Shown here in pieces: positions 10,700 through 20,947 of a stretch of DNA of 64,000 nt. The translations under genes were made by a program, and so were the position numbers. The notes beneath the pieces were generated by a model. The model did no database searches and was not told the origin of the DNA. It was given only the letters and a program-made list of their open reading frames with translations. Position 1 is the first letter of the stretch; each line of letters starts with the position of its first letter. This stretch comes from Podospora pseudoanserina (taxonomy: Eukaryota; Ascomycota; Sordariomycetes; Sordariales; Podosporaceae), in contig NW_026946671.1 in the NCBI RefSeq assembly GCF_035222485.1, forward strand, positions 1,922,001-1,986,000, written 5' to 3'.

Positions 10700-12501
10700 A
10701 TGGTTCGTGTTCTGGCCATTCTCGGAGCCATCGCCTTCGGCCTCGGCTGTGCGAATGCCACTGTCTTCCCATACACATCAGTTTGCGAACAAATCAACGG
10801 AAATCTCACCAGTGCGAGTGATGTGATCTTCCCAAGTAAGACACCTGCAGAGAGCTGATTCGGTCTTTTGCAACTAACCATTCGCGAGCAGTCCAGGCGG
10901 TCACGTACCAGAAAGAGACCCAACATTGGTTCCTATCCTCAGATCAAAACCCTTCCTGTGTGGTTCGCGTTGGGTCCAGTCAAGATATCTCCAGAGTTCT
11001 TCAGATCATCCGAGACACAAAGACCCCTTTTGCCGTCCAGTCTGGGGGCCATGCCTCCAATCCAGGCTTCTCTAGCACCACAGGCGTCCACATTTCCCTA
11101 TCACTACTGGACCAGGTAGTCCTTTCTCCCGACAAGAAGACGGCGGAAATTGGGTTCGGCCAGGTAGGTCCAACAATCCAGAACAAGATGGGCACCTACT
11201 GATATAGCGATAGACCTGGGCCGATGTTTATGACAAGCTTGAACCACACGGACTCAACGTCGTAGGAGGGAGGGTGATTGGACCTGGTATCGGTGGCTTC
11301 ACTCTAGGAGGCGGCTATTCATGGTGAGTCTCTTCTGTCACGCGTATCCTGCGTTGTGGTGTCGGATGCCGATTGCTCTTTTCCTGACATGATCAACATC
11401 ATGCATGAGGAAACACCATTTCGGACAACAGTATTTAACCCCTGGGTAGGAAGACGAATCAGTTCGGGCTTACCTGTGATACGGTCGAGCTCTTCAACAT
11501 TGTCCTTCCGGTCAGTACCTATGCTTGTCCCCTTGTCCGGCCCTACCTATTCTAACATTCCGTCACAGAACGGCACAGTCACCACGGCGAGCCCAAGTTA
11601 CAATCAAGACCTATTCTTTGCCCTCAAGGGCGGCAAGAATCGCTTTGGTATTGTGACCTCGGCAATTTTCCGAACTCACCCTCAAGGTCGAGTCTGGGGT
11701 GGACTCCGTATCTACCCCTCTACCTCTGTCCCAGCCCTTCTCAACGCCACGCGTCTCTTTCAAACGGAGAACACGGATCCCAAGGCGGGACTCATCACCA
11801 CTCTCGAGGGTGGCGCCCTTGGCACTACGGCGCTTGTTCTCATGTTTTACGATGGCCCTGAGAAGCCCCCCATTTTCGACCTCTTCGATGGCATCCCTTT
11901 TCTGGTTAGCGGGACGCTCCCCAATCGCAAGTGGACCAACTTCATCGCCAGCTTTCCCGCCGAGCTGAAGCTGAACCTCCGGGGAACCTTCGCCAGCGTG
12001 TCGACTTCGACACTGACCTCGAGGTTCCTAGACGCCATCAAGAATGAGACGGACTCGATTGGGTTGACCAAGGGCTTGAAGACCGGCACGACAGTGTCAT
12101 ACGACATAGAACCTTTCACCCAGTACGGTGTACATGCCACCGACAGCGCTTTCCCCCACGCTGACTCCCCTCTGCCTGTAAGTCATAACATCAACCCCTT
12201 GCCACTAACCGTGACCCTGACACTGACTGGTCATTAGCTGAATCTTTACTTCTCCTGGGCCAGCGCTGCCCACGATGAGTATTGGTATAACCGGATGAAG
12301 CAGTCGATTGCTACGCTTAAGCAGGTGGCTATTGAGGAGGGTATCTACTCAGAATCTTTCACTTCGTATCCAAACTATGCGATCTCGGGGACAACAGCAG
12401 AGCAGCTCTACGGCGAGGCTAATGCGGAGAGACTGAGAGAAATTAGAGACATCTATGACCCCGAAAAGGTCATGGATCTTGCGGGGGGATTTGAGATTTG
12501 A
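10700..12501 (+). CDS. secreted FAD-linked oxidoreductase, berberine-bridge/glucooligosaccharide-oxidase type
   Basis: Six exons (10700-10835, 10892-11163, 11214-11323, 11450-11510, 11569-12177, 12238-12501) join in frame to 483 aa. The N-terminus (VRVLAILGAIAFGLGCANA) is a signal peptide. The FAD-binding PCMH domain shows SGGHASNPG, with His99 at the covalent flavin-attachment position, then GPGIGGFTLGGGYSW and DLFFALKGG. In place of the Cys that gives a second flavin bond in some relatives there is Gly-Ile, so attachment is probably single. The C-terminal BBE segment ends YDPEKVMDLAGGF. These are extracellular oxidases of sugars or secondary metabolites; the substrate cannot be read from sequence. 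The gene lies beside the HeLo-Rho gene and about 2.2 kb from a second oxidase of the superfamily, but the two are not close copies. Confidence 0.9.
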
Positions 12502-12951
12502 AGCAATGTACCCAAGGTACTAATGTAATTACTGTTCAATTTCAGTGGTCGAGAAGACCACGAGATGCTGGAAGGAAAATGTAAAATATTGTGGCGCCTT
12601 GTTCTTTTCCGGTTGTCATACCCTGTTGTGATGAAAATGTGCGTTTGGTAGCTACCCAATCCCTTTTCTTCACCTCCATAGTTGCCTCTCGGCTCATTGG
12701 TAGGATATTGCGAATGTCAGTGATAGGACACGCTTTGGTGCTTCGCATCCAGCTGTTTGCGAACTCGTCCTGTTTCACGGTTCCCTGTGGTGGTTCGCGG
12801 CACACTTTCATCCATCATTCTGCTGCCCCATAAAGTCCTTTACAATTTCCGTGACCCTACTTCTCCTTTTAACGCGAGTCGGTGTTGCTGGTGGCGGTTG
12901 GCTAGACCGAACAGCGGTTCGCAACGTCTGCTTCAGGTCAGTTCCTTTGAC
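12502..12951. other. convergent intergenic spacer
   Basis: It lies between two genes that converge. No coding frame of merit is seen. It holds 3' ends and, presumably, terminators. Confidence 0.4.
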
Positions 12952-14301
12952 CTAAATTGTTAATTTTGCTATGAGATGAGCACCCACGAATTCTAGTAGT
13001 TCGCGCACCCCAAATCCAGTCTCTGGATCACAAAAAAAGTAGCTTGTGGCTCCAATGTCCTTTGTAATGCAGAGAGGGACGAAGTCATCCGAGTCTTGCG
13101 GTTCTTGGAATGGACCGGCGGCTGCGTCTTCATCTGGATTCTTCAGTCCAACCAACACAAGGGGTACCTCCGGACAATAGCTTTTAATTTCCCATGTCCA
13201 CTTTCCCAGGATCGAGTCTTTAGCGGCGGTAGGATTCTCGGCGCGGAAGCACAAAAGAACTACGTCAGCCCCGTTGTATGAGAAAGGTCTCAGTTTGTCG
13301 TAGTCTTCCTGTCCTGACGTGTCTTTGAGCTCAAGTTGAAGGTCGACTCCGTCTACTTGGCAGCCGATGACGCAGCTATCAAAGACTGTTGGGCTGTATG
13401 GTCCTGGAAGTCTGTTATATGCGAAAGCGCTGAGAAGGCGTGTTTTGCCCGCATTTCGGTCCCCTACAACCACACACTTGAATTTCGTGCGAATCGGGGA
13501 CTCTTTGAGTGGAGAGGCGGGTTGGAAAGCCCGATCTTGGTTGAAGGTCAAAGTTTCGTCGATGGTTGACACAGAAGTCTCGACGTCGTGTCCTTTCCGG
13601 ATGCTAGCGGAGCGGATCGAGTTGAGACGCAGACTGACGGTATCAGAGATGAGATCTTCGTCGTTTTGTGAGGCAAGAGCAATCTCTTCCAGTGTCTCTA
13701 GATCGTCAACTTCGGATATCTCAACCTCAACGATATGGCGTTGTTTGAGAGCGATATCTCCGAAGCAGCGTGTCATGGCTTCAAGATCGTCGTTCAAATC
13801 TTTAAGATGCTGGATCAGTTGTGCAAAATGTTCTCTGTCCGAAATAGCCCACGAAGCGGTATTCCAAAGTCGGGAGGCTCTTTGTTGTTTCTTCCAGAAG
13901 AAAAAAGGGCGTCTTGTACCCAGGGAGCTTGAACCCAACAATTGTAGGGCCGGTGCACGATTGCTACCACGCTGCTTTGGTGGCACCAGCCCATATCGAT
14001 TTCTGAGAAGCGACTCATCCTGGAATAGGTCCTTGATACACTCCAGAGTGGCCGTTACTCTTGATCGTAGCACGGGATCATCGAGTCGTTTGTCGTACTG
14101 CTCCATGCCCATCCCCGATAAGCCACAAGCCTTGCCCCAAGAGAGTAATCGTAGCTCTTGGTTGTCGAATTTCGTCTCGAGCAGCTTAAAGTCCCTTTCC
14201 AATCGAGCTCCCCGCCGAACCAACTGATAACACCCGGCGCATGTTGTGAATAGGCCTGCCAGCCCTATCACACCAATAGCGAGGCCGGCCGTTTCGGCCA
14301 T
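12952..14301 (-). CDS. HeLo domain fused to a Rho-like small GTPase domain
   Basis: One exon encodes 449 aa from the ATG at 14299-14301, which begins the HeLo domain; an upstream in-frame ATG would add unrelated sequence. Residues 1 to about 210 open with AETAGLAIGVIGLAGLFTTC and continue as helices with the family's KLLETKFDNQELRLLSWG. HeLo is the membrane-targeting domain of HET-S-type fungal cell-death proteins. A linker follows. Residues 275-449 are Rho-like: GDRNAGKT P-loop, YSPTVFDS (switch I Thr kept), DTSGQEDYDKLRP (switch II Gln kept) and the Rho-typical CPEVPLVLVG. Oddities: the glycine equivalent to Rac Gly12 is Arg, the TKxD specificity motif reads LKNPD, and there is no C-terminal CaaX box. 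Membrane contact would therefore come from HeLo. The role as a death or incompatibility factor is inference. A telobox lies about 200 bp upstream. Confidence 0.9.
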   Translation of the reverse strand: MAETAGLAIGVIGLAGLFTTCAGCYQLVRRGARLERDFKLLETKFDNQELRLLSWGKACGLSGMGMEQYDKRLDDPVLRSRVTATLECIKDLFQDESLLRNRYGLVPPKQRGSNRAPALQLLGSSSLGTRRPFFFWKKQQRASRLWNTASWAISDREHFAQLIQHLKDLNDDLEAMTRCFGDIALKQRHIVEVEISEVDDLETLEEIALASQNDEDLISDTVSLRLNSIRSASIRKGHDVETSVSTIDETLTFNQDRAFQPASPLKESPIRTKFKCVVVGDRNAGKTRLLSAFAYNRLPGPYSPTVFDSCVIGCQVDGVDLQLELKDTSGQEDYDKLRPFSYNGADVVLLCFRAENPTAAKDSILGKWTWEIKSYCPEVPLVLVGLKNPDEDAAAGPFQEPQDSDDFVPLCITKDIGATSYFFCDPETGFGVRELLEFVGAHLIAKLTI

Positions 14302-14502
14302 TGTTGGTGGAATGTTAGTCAAACGGAGATTCTGCAAATGAAGGGTGGAGCGCAGGACCCGCAACGTTTTGTCCTCTCCTGGGTCAACTCGGACTTGGCA
14401 GTGACAGATTCTAGGGGGCCAAAGAAGCCGGGCAGTGCAGGGAGCACAGCATCCCAACGTAGTATGCACCTGCTGCTGCTGCGGGGAAGCGATCGACAGT
14501 CT

Positions 14503-14513
14503 ACCCTAACCCT
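14503..14513 (-). promoter_or_regulatory. telobox upstream of the HeLo-Rho gene
   Basis: ACCCTAACCCT reads AGGGTTAGGGT in the direction of the HeLo-Rho gene, about 200 bp before its ATG. This position suits a promoter element; binding is not shown. Confidence 0.4.
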
Positions 14514-14570
14514 GTTTTATGGGCGATTCATATGCTGACAAAATTGAACCTTCCTCGACTCCTACAAAAG

Positions 14571-14665
14571 GATGTTAGGTATCTTTTAAGATCTCGTAAC
14601 TATCTTTCCAAGGCGTAACAACTGTCTTTGAAGGCCTCATTATATATTTCAATAGGTACCCTCAC
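14571..14665 (-). repeat. fragment of the 21-bp repeat family, reverse orientation
   Basis: ATCTTTTAAGATCTCGTAAC, TATCTTTCCAAGGCGTAAC and TGTCTTTGAAGGCCTC are degenerate reverse-complement units of the MITE core. They sit between the HeLo-Rho promoter and the 3' end of the next gene. Confidence 0.45.
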
Positions 14666-14715
14666 CAGCAGTCCCAGCTTTCTTACCTACGACACATCAT
14701 GTCCTTCCACTGCGC

Positions 14716-16395
14716 TTATATATCACCATGCCTTTTCCCGATAGGATTCACAGGATTAAAAAATGCAAAGTGTCCAAGAGGATCGTACTTTTTCTTGAGG
14801 TGCTTGAGCTTCTTCAGCCTCCAAGGCTCATATCTGCATTAGGACCGTTAGCGTGCTACATGCTTGACCGGTCAAGGAGAAAAACATACCCGTAAAGAGC
14901 CTGAACAGGCTCATCACCATGGGCATAGTTGACGTAAGTCTTCTTTTTGCTCGAGCCGGATGCCGCCAAGTACATCTCTCGGGACCATTTCTTGGCCTTT
15001 TCGTCAAGGGTGGCATTGCCCTTTTGCCAGAATATCGCCGGTGCACTATTCCAAGGTCAGCATTGGCGAACAGCTCTATCTGGTCGTTGTGGGACATACA
15101 AAAGCAATCTCTCCCCTCGAAGAGCAAATGCCGTGCTCTTGTCAGGAACAGCCTGGACAGCTTGCGTCGAGTATCCCTCCAGGATACAGAAGCTGGTTTG
15201 AAAGGCGGGCTCTGTCATGAGTGTGGCGGCGAACGCATCATACCACTTCCGCAGGGATTTCACATCATACTGGTCCACATCTATCCCTCTCAACATACGG
15301 TTTCCTTGTCCGTCGGTTTGGCATGCATACTGGTCAGCCGCGTATCCCAAGCTCGGGCTTAGCTCGGGGTAATCAACTTCCGCAGAGGAGTATGCATCCG
15401 GCTTGAGGTCGTGAGTGTCCTTGGAAAGCTTTTTGAGCTCGGAAAAAGGGCCGTTGTAGATCCACTGGAACTGCACTATCGGCTATTTCTGTCTGTCAGC
15501 ATCAAGCCAGCTTTCTGCACTCGCTGGGAAGCCCAATTACCTTCTCTGCGTCCACGGCCGGGTTCAAGAACCAAGTCCCCCACATCAGCAACCTCGGATC
15601 CCCCTTCCCATCAAGCTTCTTGTTTGCGTACTTGTATACCTCCTCCAACCTCTCACTCTTGAACGTGAAAGTCTCGATGCTCCATTTCGGCTCCTTGACA
15701 TCATAAACCCTGTACTTCATTTCACTCACAATGCCAAAGTTGTGACCAGCGCCCCTCATCCCCCAGAACAGCTCTTTGTGTTTTTTGTCATTCACAACCA
15801 CCACCTCCCCATCCGCAAGGACGACCCTCAACTCCAGCACCTGATCGGCCATCAGGCCATACTGGCCTTGAAACCAGTTATGGCCTCCGCCGAGCGCAGG
15901 GCTGACCACACCAACGCATCCACAGCCACCAGTGCCAGTCTGTTTGCCCCTCTTCCAAAGGTAGTCAAGAACATCTTTTGACTTCATCCCCCCTCCGATC
16001 GTCGCCCATTTGCCCGACTTATCGAGGTCGATCTTGCGATTGAGGGACGATAGGGAGATGCCAATTCCGTGGAAACGTCCCAGGCCATAATCCGAACCGT
16101 GGGTTTGGGAGAAGGCAAAGAAGGGGATCTGGTGCTGGTTCGCGTACTTTACCGATTCAGCGATGTCGCGTTCCTCGGCGACTTGGATGATGGCGGAATA
16201 ACTCGGGCGGGAGAGTTCATTCCAACGCTTTGATGCGCTCGGCCAAAGAGACGACGAAGGCAGCAAGATCTTGGCAGTCGGAGAGAGCCTGGGTGTTAGT
16301 TCGGAGAGGATGTCCGATGGGATGGCAGTGTAGGCTGCCGCGGTGAAAGAAGAGAGCAGCACGGAGGCTAGAATGGCGAGCGAGGACGACCACAT
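14716..16395 (-). CDS. secreted FAD-binding oxidoreductase, berberine-bridge family, probably bicovalent flavin
   Basis: Four exons (16395-15541, 15482-15100, 15045-14890, 14833-14716) give 503 aa. The third exon is reached only if a 54-bp intron with GTATGT, CTGAC and AATAG is removed; otherwise the frame meets a stop. The N-terminus (LAILASVLLSSFTAAAY) is a signal peptide. His99 in SQTHGSDYG and Cys158 or Cys160 in TGGCGCVG match the two flavin attachment sites of bicovalent enzymes. GGGHNWFQGQYGL, LFWGMRGAGHNFGIVSE and the BBE-type ending YDPLGHFAFFNP follow family order. Such enzymes oxidise sugars, alcohols or tailoring intermediates outside the cell. It has the same strand as the HeLo-Rho gene, with 414 bp between. 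Confidence 0.9.
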
Positions 16396-17032
16396 TTTGG
16401 CGGGTTTGAGATGGAATACAAAGCTTCAGCCATCGTCAACGAACACGTACGCAGACGGGCGGACTGTTAAATAACCATTGCACGACATCGGAAGAGTATT
16501 ATCGAGCTCCGAGACTACGTGTATAGGATCACATACACTGGGCGAGAGAACCCCGCAGTGAAACAGAGCTGAGAAGACGGACTATCGATCAATACACAGC
16601 GGAATAGTACACGACAGTCCCGAACTAACGAATCACGGAGGTTTTCGCCCCCACTGGCGAGCATCTGGCGGCTCCGATTGGAACACTGCCCGGGTGGCTC
16701 GTTGGGGGCGGTGTTCATGTCGTACTGCCATCGCTGTACCACGGCACGATTTAAGAAAGGGGTGTCATGACTCAGGCGAGGTCTCAGTTCTGTCTAGATA
16801 AAATAGGCAAGGTAGGTAAAATCTTGAGGTATTGAAACTCTTGAGTCCATAAGAGAAAAAATACTGAATAACACTAGGTAGGAACGCCAAAAGACGTACC
16901 AGTGGAAGGAACCAGAACCTGACCGTAAGTAAAGTGAGCTGGTATCTTGGTGATGCAATAAATACATTGGCGATATTGTGCTGCTGCCCCCTTGTCCACC
17001 CCGTGCAGGGATGTGTGCCTATCAGACTGAAC
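16396..17032. other. promoter region of the FAD oxidoreductase gene
   Basis: No coding frame is supported. It holds the 5' region of the gene ending at 16395 and the 3' region of the next one. A GGTAGGTA motif lies near 16810. Confidence 0.4.
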
Positions 17033-17347
17033 TTAGAGAATAATGGCACCGGCCCCAACTATCACACCGGCAACGAGGAGTCCGCTACTCCTCACAATCA
17101 TCTCGCTTGCCCCCGACTTTGGCTGGTCATCCTCGTCATCAGAATCCGAATCGTCGTCTCCAAAGACCTCATTGAAGCCAAAGGTCTTGTTCTTGCCGTT
17201 GATGTCGAAGCTGACACCGCCGCTGACGCTGGCTTGGAAGCCGGTATTGCTTGGGGTTGCCGTTACACCTTTGTCGGGGCTATCCTGGGCTGTGGTGAGG
17301 GTGGCAAAGAGGCCAAGGAGACTAACAAGAGAAAGTGTGTACTTCAT
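17033..17347 (-). CDS. small secreted, probably GPI-anchored acidic protein, 104 aa
   Basis: The single exon starts at the ATG at 17345-17347. Residues 1-20 (MKYTLSLVSLLGLFATLTTA) are a strong signal peptide. The mature part has one N-glycosylation sequon (NKT) and an acidic run, FGDDDSDSDDEDDQPKSG. The C-terminus is hydrophobic (LLVAGVIVGAGAIIL) directly after small residues (SGAS and SSG), the pattern of a GPI-attachment signal. It would lie on the plasma membrane or wall. No family is recognised. The gene shares its strand with the FAD oxidase; both have their own promoters. Confidence 0.78.
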   Translation of the reverse strand: MKYTLSLVSLLGLFATLTTAQDSPDKGVTATPSNTGFQASVSGGVSFDINGKNKTFGFNEVFGDDDSDSDDEDDQPKSGASEMIVRSSGLLVAGVIVGAGAIIL

Positions 17348-17847
17348 TTTGATAGGGCGATGGATAAGATCATAGGTTTGTGGTGATATTTGTAAAGAGC
17401 TTGTGTTTTGAGTGATTGTTAATTCCTACAATGAACCGAAAGGACCTTTGCAACCCATCGTCTTATATCTCTTCGGTTTCCAAGTCAAAAGTACTGCATT
17501 GATTCCAAGTTGCCCATGGCCTTGAATCTCGCCGCCCAAATGGTCGATTGTGTGACCAGAAACAACTCACCCACAATTTGTTTCCTTGGTCCAAACATGG
17601 GCGGCCGTCGATATTTTTGAACGGGGTATACTTTTCATCTCTTCGCCACCTGGTTGACGCGTCCCTGGCCAAGGTCGATCAGCTACACACCAGCCAAGTT
17701 ATGCATAACTGTATTAGTGAAATGACTAGGACTGGTCAATAGGTGGGGCTGGCGGTTGAGGGGTGGTTGCAGAATGGTGGGTTGGGCGCGATCCGGGCCG
17801 CCATCCGGTTTCAGGAGGCAGTTGGCCAGATGACTCCACCTTTGGCC

Positions 17848-17990
17848 GCTGCAGGACAAAATAAGTAGCACGGGACAATACCTCAAAGATAGTTCATAGG
17901 TCTTAGAAAATCACCGATAGACTTAAAAGATTATTATGAGGCCCATTTTTTCATTTCTTTTTTTAAATAGGTGCAAGTTGGTGTATGATG
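17848..17990 (+). repeat. truncated copy of the MITE-like element
   Basis: GGACAAAATAAGTAGCAC matches the left terminal repeat of the element at 43358. It is followed by CCTCAAAGATAGTTCATAGG, ACTTAAAAGATTATTATGAGGCCC and a T-rich stretch in the same order as in the full copies. No matching right end is found. Confidence 0.5.
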
Positions 17991-18049
17991 TTTTAGCTAG
18001 CTAGGTACCTTTGGGAAGTAACAGATTCACAAAACGTTTATATTTTATT

Positions 18050-18665
18050 TTATATAGTTAGCAATCTAGAATATATTATCGCTATATCCGGAAACGGCAG
18101 CCTTCCCGACCTGGTATAGTGCGCCATCAGATTCGTGTCCTCATACAGTCTCCCCGCGCCCGCCGCATAAATAGAGTCCCTCCTCTCCGACGTCTCTCTT
18201 TTATATATACTTTCGACATTTTCTCCTCCCCCGTATTCCCCTTTCGCTCGATTCCTCGCCTCCTTATTTACTTCGCTTTCCCCCCATTCTTTTCGTCTAT
18301 AGCCCGCTTATTTAATATCGTCCGCGCTTCGATATTTATTGCACTAAAATGAATACTTTACCCTTATCCTCTTTAGCGGCTCCTAATTATACCCCTTATT
18401 ATATTACTTATCGAAATTTTTTCGGCCTTCGTAGTTTTTATAGTATATTTCGTTTATTATAATTTTTAAACTTGACTTTAATCTCCGGCTTCGAACCTCC
18501 TTTCTTTTTTTGAGCTCATTAAAACCTACTTCGTTTCTCTTCGTTAATGATACCATACCTCGTCTATCTCCCTCGCCTCTACTTTCTAGAGTACCTCCTT
18601 TTGCCTGAAGGTTTAGAATATTTACCTACTGAATAAATATCACATTCCTTTTTTTCCCCGGGTAA
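18050..18665. repeat. AT-rich, TpA-rich island resembling RIP-mutated repeat DNA
   Basis: The base composition falls sharply compared with both flanks. TA dinucleotides and pyrimidine runs dominate (for example CTAATTATACCCCTTATTAT). Frames here are short and meaningless. This is what repeat-induced point mutation leaves in Sordariomycetes; the original element is not recognisable. Confidence 0.5.
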
Positions 18666-18667
18666 TC

Positions 18668-19222
18668 GTGACGAACCCCTACCCAGAACCTCTGAAAGGG
18701 ATACTGGTTGGAGGCACTTCTAAACAATCCTAGTTCGGTATAGCTAAACAGTGTATAATTAATGGCTTGTCTCGATCACAACAGTCTCATACCAAAGATT
18801 GTAACTTATAACTATCACATACTGCGGAACTATCTATCTACACCAGCCAGTTCCTCCGTATACATAGACCTTAATCCTCCAGTGTCATAGGTAAGCCAAC
18901 GGGCAGGACGGATCGTGTGCGGCGCACGACACGCACAGCCAATCGTTAGTAGAACCGATCAAGACCGGAGTAGCCTCATCTGTAGGATCATTGCCAAGGG
19001 TCAATAATCCAGGAAACTACTAGGTGTATATATACGGAGGAAATGGCTAGTATAAATAGATAGTTCTGCAGTATATAATTTAAGTTATAATCGTTGGGAT
19101 CTAGACTGTTGTGATCGAGACAAGCCATTTGTTGTACACTGTTTAGCTGTACCGAACCAGGATTGTTCAGAAGTGCCTTCAACCAGTATCCCTTTCAGAG
19201 GTTCTGGATAGGGGTTCGTCAC
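18668..19222. repeat. pair of about 200-bp inverted repeats (foldback element or two opposed LTR-like copies)
   Basis: The left arm (18668 to about 18868) begins GTGACGAACCCCTACCCAGA. The right arm (about 19025 to 19222) is its reverse complement with roughly 85-90% identity by eye, ending GGGGTTCGTCAC. About 155 bp of unrelated DNA, which includes a CGTGTGCGGCGCACGACACG palindrome, separates them. A third, partial and more diverged copy of the right-arm end follows at about 19225-19305. This may be one long-TIR non-autonomous element, or fossil solo LTRs in opposite orientation; sequence alone does not decide. Confidence 0.65.
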
Positions 19223-19424
19223 AACTGTTTAGCTGCACTGAACCAAGATTGTCTGAAAGCACCTTAGACTAGTATCCTTTTCAGTGGCTTCGGAGGGGGG
19301 TACGGTACCGAGTACTTGGCTACGACCAATCGCTCCGCACTATTTAGATACCCGAAAATAGCGTTCCTGCCCTACCAAATTTGGCGGCTAGAACATCAAG
19401 TTTCATACTTAATCTATAGTTTGG

Positions 19425-20947
19425 TTACAAAATCCCCTGCTTTCTCTTCCATTTCTCCTCCCAACCAGGGTAAAATGGACTTTGTTCCAGCGTGCTCACA
19501 TCCCAATCTCCCGGCACGACTCCCTCCTTGACCTGCTCATCAGCCCACCCCTTCAAGGCTTCCAGTGCCACATTCTTGACGTTCTTATCTGACTTGTAGT
19601 CAATCAAATTCTCCTTCCCTTCGCTCAACACCTTGTGCAGTAGCGCTGGCACAAACGGCTCGTCCCTCAGCTCCTCCAGCGGAGTGAATATAGCCTTGAA
19701 GTTGAACACCACCGCCCCGCTCACCGGCAACCTCCTCAGCGTCTGGGCATCACACCTCAGCTTCAGCTCCTTGACCGTCAGCTCCGCCGGTCGATCCGCA
19801 AAAGCACTCCGGCTCCACTTCTTTTCGTTCTCCCCTTGAAACGCTCCCACGCCAGGCGAGGAAAACATGGCTTGCCAGTCCTCGATGCTCCATGAGGCTC
19901 TCATCACTGGCTTATCTGTTGGTAATTTGGCAAACCACCGATCAAGGGAGAACTGCATCTTATCAGCGTCGGGCACATGGGTGTGAATCTTCTTCATTGG
20001 CTGGTCTTTGTGTTGGGCTATATGCCACCCTACGCTGCTGCACACGCTAGCCGCGCGGAGGTAATATAGACCATCTTCCTCGTTGCGGAGCATGATGGCG
20101 TAGTCTTCGGGGATGTTCTGGAAGATGACTTCCAGTGGTGGGGTAGATGTCAAGTCGGTGACAGTCTCGAGAAGGAGATTATGGAAGAGTGTGTTGTCGT
20201 TGGAGAGGTGAAAGTGGCAAGGGTATCGGCGGCAGAGAAATTGGATGAGCATCTCCATCAGTTCACGGCAGGCGAGGTCGGCCCCGGGGCCCTGGAAGAA
20301 GATCCGGTCGGGGTGCTTAGCAAACAGCTGTTGCCGGGCGGCCATGGTGGGAAGGTAGTTCTGTTCCAGCTCGATCCAAAAATCGGGGTTGTATTTCATG
20401 AGTGCTGTGCAGTAGAAACAGTGAGAATGTGGGGACAAGTCATGGAAGGTCAGGCATGGAACTGACCCATGTTCTGTGTATAATTCCACCTGAACGGTCT
20501 AAACGGCCTGAAGATTGCCCTCTTGATATCCCATGATGGCGAAACTGGGCTCGGGTGTGGCACTCCACTCAAGCTCGCATAGTCAGGAAAACGGCCGACC
20601 AAAGAGCGGACTTCTTGGGTTGAGAAGCCGGTTGGGGTGTAAAAGTTGTCAACAGAGAAATCAGGTTTCCTGGTAGTGGTCAAGGCTCGGTTCTGCAGGA
20701 CTTGTGGTGAGATCTCGGCTTGATCAGCAACGGAAAACTTTTCAAACTGGGAAAAGCTGCTGAGAATGTGTCGTCGCGAAGGAGGGAAGGTGAGTATGAA
20801 TAGGTGTGGTGGTGATGCCGTCGTCCTCTTTGAGGCATGTCTGACGGAGGCTACAAGCAGCACAATGCCAGCAACAGCCGCTCCGACGACAACAATCCAG
20901 ACAGGAATGTCCGTGGCTGACAAAGAAAGAATAGTATTTGGCGCCAT
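19425..20947 (-). CDS. membrane-anchored haem-dependent oxidative N-demethylase-like protein (DUF3445/HODM)
   Basis: Two exons (20947-20467, 20404-19425), joined across a 62-bp intron, give 486 aa. The ATG at 20945-20947 is used because the upstream extension lacks ATG. Residues about 13-36 (DIPVWIVVVGAAVAGIVLLVAS) form an N-terminal anchor. The remaining domain follows DUF3445: PFRPFRWNY, then MALMKYNPDFWIELEQNY, DLACRELMEMLIQFLCRRYP, YLRAASVCSSVGWHIAQ and the IHTHVP segment. Bacterial relatives form the haem subunit of a dimethylamine-type oxidative demethylase. The fungal proteins are single-chain and their substrate is unknown. The gene borders the repeat island but has an intact frame. 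Confidence 0.85.

Noticed and set aside
13367-14227. 286-codon plus-strand frame opposite the HeLo-Rho gene
   Set aside because: It is an antisense shadow of a coding region with clear domain content; it is Ser/Arg-rich without motifs.
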